Of a stretch of 64,000 bases of DNA, positions 33,023-43,662 are shown one piece after another. Each line of letters starts with the position of its first letter. Positions within the stretch are counted from its first letter, which is position 1. The position numbers and the translations under genes are program-made. Location: assembly GCF_000002995.4 (NCBI RefSeq), contig NW_025062477.1, positions 11,194,649-11,258,648 of the forward strand, read 5' to 3'. This DNA is from Brugia malayi (Eukaryota; Nematoda; Chromadorea; Rhabditida; Onchocercidae). Below the pieces are notes generated by a model. It had not been told where the DNA came from and ran no database searches. It saw nothing but the letters and a program-made list of their open reading frames with translations.

Positions 33023-34998
33023 TTTTACTGGATCTAAATCTAGAGTATACTGTCATGGTGATTATGATAAGTTTCATTTTTTCCTAGTTTTTGATTTAAG
33101 GATGGTTTTGATATATTTTTTAAATTTTGTTTAGTTTATATTTTACTTTTAAATTCAAGTGACCCTATAATTTTTGTTGAATCTGATTCAATAGCTAGTC
33201 CAGTCCATGTAGCACCTGAATGGCATATTTTTATGCGCTTTTACTATTTTGTGCTCCGTACCAAATAAGTTGTTTGGTGTTATTTTAATATTTTGATCAA
33301 TTTTTGTTTTGCTAAGTTTCGTATGATTTAGTAAGTATCAGGTGGATAATATTTTATCGACTTAATTGTTTATTTATTTGTTTATTTTCAGTTAATTCAT
33401 CATGTAGTCGACTTAATTGTTTATTTATTTGTTTATTTTCAGTTAATTCATCATGTAGTCGACTTAATTGATTATTTATTTGTTTATTTTCAGTTAATTC
33501 ATCATGTAGTCGACTTAATTGATTATTTATTTGTTTATTTTCAGTTAATTCACCATGCAATTAAGCATATTGATTATTTATTTGTTTATTTATTTATTTT
33601 TAGTTAATTTATAATGCAATCGACCTAATTGATTATTTACTTGTTTATTTATTTATTCATTTTCAGTTAATTCACCATGCAATTGAGCTTATTGATAGAA
33701 GTGATTCAATGTTTATTGTTGTATTGGATGAAGCATTAGAGCGAAAGTCAATATTTGTTGTTGGTAGCATCGATGGTGATTTAACATATTTAATGACATT
33801 ATTAAAACAATACAAAATGCCGCCAACATCATATTTCATCTTTCTTGGTTAGTTGTTTAATTAAATTGTTTTTCTCTTCCTCAAAATTATTATTTCTTTT
33901 TTATTAATTTTTCTGTTTTCCTTTAATTAATATTAATTATTTGCAATTTCATTGTTTAATAAATTAATGAAATCTGTTTATTGAGTTTGTTTTTTTTTTT
34001 ATTTTAAATTTTTCTACTTCGTTCTTCTTTTGCTTTTGCTAATAATAATTTGCAGATTTATAAATTAAATACTTTCATTAATAAATGCAAATTTAAAAAT
34101 TAATTTTTTTTTTTTTTTAAAATAAAATTGTAATAAGATTTTTTTTCTAGAAAAAATCAAAAAATAAAAATTAATTTAAACTTTTTTGTTGTAATAAAAA
34201 TAACGATAATAATCATCAATAAGTTAATGAATTTAAGCTAAATTAGTGTGTGCGCAATAATAATTAATATGTATACATATTTGCATGCATATTTTAAATG
34301 CATGCATGCATGCATCAAATACTGTAAGATTTACTTTTACAATTGCATAAACATTTATTTTTGTCTGATAATATCTATAAATCAGTTGTGCAGCAAATGT
34401 TGCATGCATGCAGTAAGATTTATCTTTACAATTACTTATGAAACAATCATTCAGCATGCATGCATATTTGATTTTATTTTTATTAAATAACAAAAAATGC
34501 ACACTTGCATGCATACTTGCTTGCATGCATGCAATCAAAAAAAAAAAAAAAATGATTTTCAGGTGATTATTTAGACTGTTTTAATCCATCACGAATTGAT
34601 GCATTGCTATTATTACTAAGCCTGAAATTACGATTTCCACGAAATATTTGTCTTTTTCGTGGCCATTATGAGACATTTGAAATGTGTAAAGCAATTGGTT
34701 TTGATAAAATAGTTAATCATTTTTAAATATTTTTTTTTTATTTTAATAATTAAATTATTGAATTTGTTTTGAAAAAATAAATCATTCATTTATTAAATTT
34801 TTTTGTTATTAAAATTTTTTTTTCAAACAAATTTTTTAATATATATATATAATTGTTTCAAATTATTTTTTCATTTTTAATGCAATTTTTTTTTTCAATT
34901 GAATTGAAAAAAATTTATGAAATTAGTATATCAAAAAAAAAAATATTATAAAATTTCTGAACAAATAAAAAGAAAGAAATCATCAAATGACAAGGAGA

Positions 34999-35031
<33 letters not shown>

Positions 35032-38000
35032 AGAAAAAATAATTTTTTTTTAAATGCATAGCAAAATTAAAATGCTTTTGATAGAGACTATAATATTAAT
35101 AATAAACTATAATTAATTAACTATATTAAGATGTATTTGATACAGATAGTTGACAATTATAATAAAATAATAATAAAATAATTTTAGGTTAAGTAATACT
35201 AATTTAAGTATCTACTACTTCATAATTTTACTTTTTTTTAAAAAAAGTAGATTGATAATTAGCATAATTAACACTTTATTAGCATTCAAATTTGTTTCAT
35301 AAATTTGAAAAAAAAAAAGAAGAATTTTTGATTAAATTAATTTTTAGATTAATGATGAACGATTATTACAAAGTTTTTTTTTACTCTTTGAATATTTACC
35401 TATCGTTGGAATATTTGGTAGTAAGTTAATTTTGATTTAATCACCCTTCTTATCAATTATCACTAAAATTTATAATTTATATTTTATCCTTTTTTTCTTC
35501 TATAATTGCTAAACATTCAGCAAAAATTTTCTGAAATTGAATTATTAATTTACCTTTTACTTTTTTAAATTAAAAAAAAAAAAATTATTTCAAAAAAAGA
35601 AAAGATAGAAGATAAAATAGCGATAGTTTTCATTTTAATTTTCTTTAAATTCAAAATTGAGATTTTTTTTTTTCTATAAAATTTATTAAAAAGTTAAAAC
35701 GATTAGCAAAAAGTGAAAGAAAAGAAAAAACGAAAACTTTTTATTCCATAAAAATTTTAATTTCTTTTTTAGCATAATTATTCGTTATTTAAAGTGAAAA
35801 ATTTTATTTGGAGGAGAAAAAAAAAAGAATTTTTTGGAATATAACTTAAATTCGATGATTTTAAATTTAAATTTAAATTCAATGATTATAGAATTTTTAT
35901 GTCTTCATGCTGGTATTTCAACATTTATGACCGATGATTCATTTCTTCATGCATTTGTAAAGCCAATTGAAGTAAAACGAATGACTGTACGAGAACGAAC
36001 CGTTTTAACGGATATCCTATACGGTAAACCGGATAAGAATTTACCTACGTAATGTTTATTAAATTTTTTTTTTTGTTTGAAGTCGAAAATAATTTTTAAA
36101 TTTATAAAAAAAAAAAATGAGTGAATTGAAAGTGATAAATTAATTAAAAGGAGTAAATTAGAAAGCATAAAGTATTGCATATATTTATATTTTTTTGATG
36201 AAAAAACACAAATAATTTTTAAATTTATAAAAAATAAAAAAATAATTAAAAAAAAATGAAATAAAAGAAGTAAATTTCAAAAAAAAGAAAAATCTGTAAT
36301 TTAATCAGAAATAAATGATATAATTGAAACATTTTTGAGTAATTAATTTTATTTGATTGAATTCAAAAAGAAAAAGAAATAAAATTAATAAAACAAAACA
36401 GATTTTAAATTGAAGAATTGAAAAAAGAAAAAGAAAGAAAACTAAAAAAGAATTTTTACTAAATGAAATAATCTTATCTTTTGATTGTTATCATTATTCA
36501 AAATAAAAATTTTGATTATTTTATCAATAAATTAAAAAAAAAAAATTTAATATTATTTCATCTATTATTCCTAAATACCATCACAACTATATTTTTGAAA
36601 TTTTTTAAATTATTATCTCATTAATTAGTTAAAATCAAATGAAAGAAAACTTTTGTTTTTTATTTTTAATTAAATAAATTCTTAAATATTAGAATAGATT
36701 TTGCAGATTATTTGCTCCATCAAATAGCTATCCAATTGGAAATCGTTTTAACCAGGAAGCATTAAATGAAATACTTAATATATTTGAATGCAAAAGATTA
36801 ATTCGTGGTTGTGGTTGTCGAGAATCAAATAGTGCAAAATTTGATTTTGATAATAGAAAATGCATTACCATTGTTTCAGGTTGTAGCAGCAAACATACAA
36901 GCTGTGAAAGTAAGTATGAAAAAAAAAAAAAGATTTTAAAATTAATTTTAAATTTTACAATGCATATTAAAAATATTCTCTTATATAGATGATAATTTAA
37001 ATTTAAATCTTAAATTATTCTAAAATTTCACAGATCTTTTCCTTCTTTCATGTGTTTTAAGTTTTACATTTTTTTTTTTTGTATATTTACTTTTTCATTT
37101 TATAACGCAAATATGTCCTATCGCTTTCATTTCATATCTCTCTCTCTCTCTCTCTTTCCTTTTTTTTAATGTTTATTATTAGAAAGAAAAGATGGAATTT
37201 TTTTTTCCAATGAAATTTAATAAAATTTTAAAATTAATTAAATTCATTATGTTTTGAATATATCAAAAATTAAAAGGAAAAGTATAATAATAATAATAAT
37301 ACTAATAAAGTAAATTTTTCTTCTAATTTTTACAATTTCAGCTAATATTTCATTCTATCAATATTCATAATTTATTGATAACAAAAATTTTTTTTTTTTT
37401 TTAAAGGAAGTTTAATTCAAATACATCGATATGGTCAATTTGTAATATTAAATATTGATAAAGATATTGGTTGGAATTTGAAATGTAAACATTATTTCAA
37501 ACGATCATTAGAAACTTTCATCTGTTATTGCACTGAATTATTTCAATCAACGCCATATGATTATCAATTTGATTTATCAGTGAAATGTGTCGCATGCGGA
37601 TGGATTGCTCAGGGAAAGAAACCTGAAAATGTTACTATATCACATGCATTACTGAAGAGTTTTGTTGAAGGTATTTAAATAATTAATAATTTAATTGCAT
37701 CATTTTTATTAGCTAATTATTATCACCATTATCACTATTATTACTATTATTATCATTATCATTGCTATTATCGTTATCATAAAACTAAGCAACATGAATT
37801 TTTGACATTTTTATCATTCTTGATTCTTCGGTAATAATACAATTATGCATATTCATACATAACATTACAATGATAGAAATTTTACATGATATTAAGATTA
37901 TACACATCTCTTTTGATCATTATTACGATTATATATGTAATATACATATTACTATTATGTATTACTATTATATATGATTGCATATATTACATAGTATTAT

Positions 38001-39728
38001 AATCGTATAATTAATCAGTATTAAAATACGTAGTATTACAAGTATACATATGTAATAACTGCATGTATCACGATTATACGCATTCCCTTAATCAGTAATT
38101 ACGTAATGTATTGCGATTACATATATATGTATTACGATTATATTGCAATTATATTTATTACATGATTACAAATTATTTAGATTACAATTCTGTATTAAAT
38201 CAATATTCGAAGACATAATATTATTATATTACGATTATTTATTATAATATTACGTAGTACTACGAATATATGTATATTTAACTGTACGATTTATGTAGCA
38301 TAATATTACAATGATAATTTTTTATGAAATATTACGATAATGCGTGTTTTCACGTAGTATTACAGTGACACACATTTTTACGTAATATTACACTGTCATA
38401 CGTTATACGTCAGTACTACAATCTTTGATTTACTTTACTTATTCAAATAAGAGAGATATTATTTGGAATTGTTATTAAAAATTATCATGAATATATGAAA
38501 AGATAAATACTTTAATTTTGATTTTCTAAATAATAAGTTTATATCCCAAATTATGTAACTATTACTAAGTTAATCCTATATCTATTACTAATATAACTGT
38601 ATATAACTACTAATAAATTTGTAAACTTTTTAATTTTAACAAACTTAGTGTTATTAATCTCAATTTTAATCTTAATTAAGAATTTCTTCTAAGTTAGATG
38701 ATTACGGATTTTTTTTTTCACATATTTAACTGAAATTTTGTCCTTTCATTAAAATTATTTTAATTTTGACTAAATAATTTCAAATTTTATTACAGAAATG
38801 ATTTATCCTCATAAGCTTCATAATCATTTTTTACTTGATCCACGATTGGAACAATATATGCATGTTGAATTATTTCCATTATGTCAAGATTTCTATTATC
38901 ATGGCTTGGAGCAATTGACAATATCATTTCCAAGCATTAATGAATATCCGGTAAGTAATTTGCAGTATCAGTAAGTAATTAAATGAAATATGGATAATAT
39001 TTGAGTGCCTCTGATTATTTCATATAAATAAATTCTCAGTCAAAAAAAAAAAAAAAATACTAAATTATTTATGATATAAAGCTACCAATAATTTAATTCT
39101 GTTTAGTAAGCTTACATATTTATAATTATTTTTGATAATAAAATAATTGTTTACAATTTTGCTTATGCAAAATTTTCAACTCTTCCGCTTCATTTTCGCT
39201 TAATTTTCTTCAGTTTATTAAATCACCGATGATTAAATGGAATGAAGAAATGCTTGAAACAGTAAGTTTTTTTGATATTACTGCCAAAAAAACAATCAAA
39301 ATTTTAAACGATTCATTAATAAGCTATTAAAAATGAAAAATTTGTTGCAAGAAATTAAAAATATTTGAAATAATAATTTTCGACAAATTTAGATAACTTA
39401 TTTTTAAATGTTAATTGATAAAGATAATTTAAATAGTAATTATAATACATGCAAATTTCCACAGGCAAAATGATAGATTGAGTTTTTGAAAAAATTTTGA
39501 ATTATTATATGGTAAAAATTAGTGTTTCAAAAAATTTGTAACAAAAATATTAGTTAAAAAATGCTCACAATGTTTTACTTAGCAATGATTACCAATAATT
39601 ATAATGATAATAATTAAATCTTACACAAAATATTACTCGTAAAATAGCTCTGAAATTGTTCAATAATAATAGTAATACTAATAGCAACAACAACAGCGAT
39701 AATGATAATAGTAATTAATGATAACGAC

Positions 39729-39767
<39 letters not shown>

Positions 39768-41135
39768 CATAGTAAATAATAGCAATAATTGAGTGCTAAT
39801 GAATGCTTAAAAAGTAATCGTGAATTTAACTAAAAGATAATTCAAAAGATAACAAAGATTAGAAAGAAGAAAAAAAAATGCATTTTCTTTTTTTTTTGCA
39901 AAAATGATAAATAAGACGAATGATTCCTCTTCAATTTCCATTATTTTTGTAACCTCAATGATAATCAGGTTAGCAAGATGATCGAGTCAAATTATAAAAC
40001 GAGTCAAAACAAGTCATATGTGTATATTAATCGTATCATACGACCTGGTTATGACTTAGAACCAAATAAAGAGGTAAAATGCTGAAATTTCACTTTTATC
40101 ATTGATTTAGGAAATAGTATACCGTATCAGCACATATTAAATAATAATGTACTGTATCAGCATATATTAGGAAATGGTATACCGTATGAGCATATCATAT
40201 CACCGGTATAACATATCTTGATGTTATACATAAAATAATGTACCGTACTACCATGTAATATCTCCTGTTTGATGTCGTGATATACCGTACTCAACGGATC
40301 GCATATAAATCAATCTACCGTATCACCATGCAATGCCTCTAGTTCAGCATATCGTAACATACCGTACTCAAATCAATAGTTTGTATGTAAATCAATGTAC
40401 TAATGTATCTAGTTTAGATCACATTTAAAATATTAAAAACATTAAATCGAAATACTAAATATTAAATCAATAATAAATTATAATAGATCAAAATGCTGTG
40501 AACAAATTAATACATTAGATTAATAATTAATAATAATAAAAAGTGTCATCAAATCTATTTATTAATTTATAAACAGTATTGTGTAGTAAGCATCGAGAAT
40601 TATGATAAGTTGTTATTACTGTAATAAAAATTTAGTAAAATATATATTCGTTTTTAGTAGATGTTAATTTCAAAAACTAAAAAAAGAAGGATGATAATTA
40701 GCAATATTGAAAAATTAAAACATTTAATTAAAGAATATTGAAGTAATGCTTACTCTATTTGTAGCCAATTGGTGATGAAATTGAACATTTTCATAAGGTA
40801 AGTTAGAATCTTTAATTCTTATGAATAAAACAACATGTATATACCTGTATAGATTGAATAATTATTTTAGTAGTGAATTTAATTAAAATCCTTTTTGCAT
40901 TTTGAATTAAATGAAATGCTTCTTGTTTTATATGATTCATGTTTAGTTATTAAACTTAAAAATTATTATGTTACATAATAATTACAATTTTGGATTGAAA
41001 TCTTTATCAAATCTAATTTTTTAGCTAGATTTACAACGTTTACGTCAATTGCAACATTGGTTACGTACCATTTTTGCACCACGTTTATCATACAAATATC
41101 GCATAGAACGATTATCCAATGAGAATGTTAATTGA
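32416..41135 (+). CDS. PPP-family Ser/Thr phosphatase-like protein, predicted catalytically dead
   Basis: Twelve exons join in phase to 539 residues: 32416-32556, 33667-33847, 34563-34711, 35348-35420, 35892-36048, 36707-36909, 37407-37670, 38796-38950, 39214-39261, 39969-40073, 40765-40797 and 41025-41135. The PPP fold can be followed motif by motif. GDxHG is GSIDG (80-84), GDxVDRG is GDYLDCF (108-114), RGNHE is RGHYE (140-144), then LPIVGIF-GKFLCLHAG (H187) for the HGG motif, and R-G-C-G (267-270) where RAHQ should be. In PP1 numbering, D64, H66, R96, N124, H125 and H248 are replaced; D92, D95 and H173 remain. Loss of most metal ligands and of the catalytic acid indicates a pseudophosphatase. 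Residues about 303-539 are a C-terminal extension without a domain I recognise; it contains a CVAC motif. The family assignment is firm, while loss of activity is inferred. Confidence 0.88.
32557..33666 (+). other. Intron 1 of the pseudophosphatase gene
   Basis: The donor is GTATGT and the acceptor used is TTTTCAG at 33666. It contains an AT-rich first half, a T run of about 30 bases near 32990-33018, a mitochondrial cytochrome b fragment and a tandem array of acceptor copies (both listed separately). Confidence 0.85.
33019..33356 (+). pseudogene. Nuclear copy of mitochondrial cytochrome b (NUMT), C-terminal half, frameshifted
   Basis: Three plus-strand segments read as successive pieces of cytochrome b. 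At about 33019-33085 the reading is LHFTGSKSRVYCHGDYDKF. At about 33150-33224 it is SDPIIFVESD, then SIASPVHVAPEW, containing the Pro-Glu-Trp of the Qo-site PEWY loop. At about 33225-33345 it is FLCAFTILCSVPNKLFGVI, then SIFVLLSFVWFSKYQ, where TGA must be read as Trp, the invertebrate mitochondrial code. The three lie in different frames, so at least two indels have broken the gene. The composition is also less monotonous than the surrounding intron. The fragment ends where the tandem splice-acceptor repeat begins. Its order and orientation match cytochrome b throughout. A mis-assembled mitochondrial read is the main alternative. Confidence 0.85.
33357..33700 (+). repeat. Tandem repeat carrying six copies of the intron-1 3' splice site
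   Basis: Units of 51, 51, 51, 59 and 63 bp each contain a T-rich tract, (C/T)AG and TTAATT, ending with AG at 33391, 33442, 33493, 33544, 33603 and 33666. The last copy is the real exon 2 boundary, and the repeated unit extends into the first codons of exon 2 (TTAATTCACCATGCAATT). The 51-bp units are 17 codons long and stay open when read through, but the 59-bp unit shifts the frame into a TAA. Confidence 0.93.
33848..34562 (+). other. Intron 2 of the pseudophosphatase gene with TGCATG cluster
   Basis: AT-rich intron whose last 280 bases hold ten TGCATG hexamers, at 34282, 34299, 34303, 34307, 34401, 34405, 34457, 34506, 34522 and 34526. The last ends about 30 nt before the exon 3 acceptor (TTTTCAG at 34562). 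TGCATG (UGCAUG) is the recognition element of RBFOX-type splicing factors. Confidence 0.85.
34994..35031 (+). repeat. (GA)n microsatellite in intron 3
   Basis: GAGAGA-type run with a few A interruptions inside intron 3 (34712-35347) of the pseudophosphatase gene. Confidence 0.85.
37671..38795 (+). other. Intron 7 of the pseudophosphatase gene, with degenerate ATTACGATTAT repeats
   Basis: From 37700 to 38420 the intron is made of shuffled variants of TATTACGATTATATATG and its near-complement, plus an ATT/ATC block at 37720-37780. The copies are too diverged to count. The donor is GTATTT and the acceptor TTACAG. Confidence 0.7.
39731..39770. repeat. (TAA)n microsatellite in intron 9
   Basis: About 40 bases of TAA triplets inside intron 9 (39262-39968), preceded by imperfect AATAG/GATAATAAT sequence. 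Confidence 0.85.
40110..40400. repeat. Degenerate repeats around ATACCGTATCA in intron 10
   Basis: Variants of ACCGTATCAGCATATATTAG and ACCGTACT recur at uneven spacing of about 35-60 bp. This is an eroded tandem array within intron 10 (40074-40764). Confidence 0.65.
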
Positions 41136-41612
41136 TAATGAATAAACAAAAGTGATAAATAATAGATACGAAAGTATCACTATGATATATAAAATGATAG
41201 TAAAACTAATTTGCTGAAACAGATGATGTTAAAATGATCATTAACACTTCTGTTTTTATTATAATTACTTTTCACTTTTTTCTTTTTTAATAATGCAACA
41301 TGATTTAAATTTATTTTAAAATTTCCATTTCAAATTTGTTAAAAACTCTCAATTTCAAAAAATTTCAATTATGATGCAAACAACTTGCAAATAATGATAC
41401 AATGTTGAAGAAAATTCGATGTTATAATACTTTCAATCACTTATTAGTACTCAATTCTCAACACTAATTTTAATGACTCTCTTTGCATGCACCTTATTAC
41501 TTATAAATTTAATTAATTGATGCTATAAACACTTAATGATTATTGAAATTATTCATTAACAACAAGTAGTTTTTCATTTCAAACAGCATTTGGTATATAT
41601 CATAAAGTAATC

Positions 41613-41618
41613 AATAAA
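41613..41618 (+). terminator. Candidate polyadenylation signal of the pseudophosphatase gene
   Basis: AATAAA about 480 nt past the stop. An earlier copy at 41141 is too close to the stop codon to be the likely one. In this sequence context the choice is weak. Confidence 0.3.
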
Positions 41619-41619
41619 A

Positions 41620-43616
41620 TTTAATTATATTTTGTTTTGCAGAAAATTTAAGCAGAAAAAATAATAAATACAATTCATAATGAATTTAAACATGCAATAT
41701 GTTAAATAATGAATGTGTCCATTTTATTTAAATTGTCTCATTAACTTTAAATTTGTCTCATCATATTAACTACTAGTAATTAAATTTAGAATTACATTTG
41801 ACAATTATCATCAAATTAAAAATTTTGTTCCGTTACATTTCATTATTATTGTCGTTATTATTTTTGTTATTTATTATTATTACTTAATTAATACTGTCAT
41901 CATTATTATTGCTAAAATTATTATTATCATTTTTATTTCCATTAAAATAATATTTGCATCAAAGATAAACTTTATATTCTGTTATTTTAGGTTTGTTATG
42001 AAAGATTTATAAAACGAAAATTTACAAAAATTATATTTTAAAAATTATCAAAATATTTCTAATTTTTTAAATTTAGAGAAGAGAGATACGTTGTTATCAT
42101 TAAATCATTTGTAATTTAATTGATATAATTATTTATTATAGAAATCGTTCATTGTAAATAGCTTTTTAAATTAGAAAAGTCATTTGCTATCTAAAGTGAA
42201 TATTATAATTATATTAATTATAATCAGTTCTTAGTTTGAATTTACTTCAAAATTTTGAGGAATGCATTTTCATCTATCACATTTTGATATCATTTAACTG
42301 ATTTGTAATCCAAATGATATGATTATTAATTGATAATATTGTGATAGTGATAGCATGATTAAACATACTTTATCATTTGCATATTTAACTACCATAAAGC
42401 ACTATCTAATCATTTTTTTATCATCACAACATTCCTATCCTAATCATTCTACTATTATCAATATCAGTTGTTTCATTATTGTTATAATCACTTTACTATC
42501 ATCATTGTCTTTTAATTCATTATATACCTGTTATCACTTTTCACTTTTATTATCATCTCTATTCTACTATCATCTTTATCATTAACTCCATTCATCTATC
42601 AATTTGATTTAAAATTCTTCTAATCATTGCAACAAATTTCATTTATCCATTGTCATTCTTTTCAATCAAATAATTAATCAAATCACTAAACTATTCATTA
42701 AATTCTTATCAGCTTTGAACACCGTATAATTCTTTTTTTTTAACTTTAACTTTATACATTTTTAAACTTTTTCGTTTATTTTAATAATATTTTTTTGCTA
42801 GGCTATTTGATATATATTTACTACTAAGTTAATATATCTTTTTTTTTAATCTATTTTTCATTTTTGTATCAAAAAAAAAAAAAAAAGCAAATAATTATTG
42901 AAAGAATTAGAATGAAATTGTAAAATTATTATTTGAAGTGAAATTAGCTAAAAATTTAAAAGAAATTATTCCTAAAAATTTATTCGAAGTGAAATTTAGC
43001 AAAAAAAAAAAAAAAAAAGAAAAAAAAAAGAGAGAGAAAAAGAGAAAAAACATTAATAATTCATTCAAAAAAATATTTTTCTATAAAATAAATTCTGGTT
43101 GTTTACTTTTATTTCAGTTCTGTAAGTCAAAATATTTGCCCATTTTTTGATTAATTCTAAAAAACAGCTATTTGCTACCTTTTTCTCTTTGCTAGGCTAT
43201 TTACTATTTAATTAATATATGGCCCCTTTTTTTTTTTTAATTTATTTCCATTCTTTTTTTTTTATGAAATATAAATTATTAAATTGAATGTATTGTAGAT
43301 TTTTTGGCCTGAAGGTCTAAGCTTATGCTTTTTCGTTTTCTTCGAGAAAGACTTTTTCAATTCAATCATTTAATTTAAATTGATGATTGCAATAAAATTT
43401 ATTGCTAATATTACTATTATTATTATTGTTATTCATTTATTTACTTAAAAAAATTCTTAAAAATTTATCAAAATTAAACAATAATGTTTGATTATTTGAG
43501 ATAAAAAAAAACTTCTGAGAAAAACTTATTTTTTTTAATAATATTCAATAAAAAATAAACTTTAAGTAACTTTTTAATTACTAAAATTACAAAGCATTTA
43601 AAATTTGATAGAATGA

Positions 43617-43662
<46 letters not shown>

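Noticed and set aside
33354..33560. Minus-strand frame of repeated HDELTENKQINNQLSR
   Set aside because: Antisense reading of the tandem splice-acceptor repeat. HDEL here is internal and coincidental.
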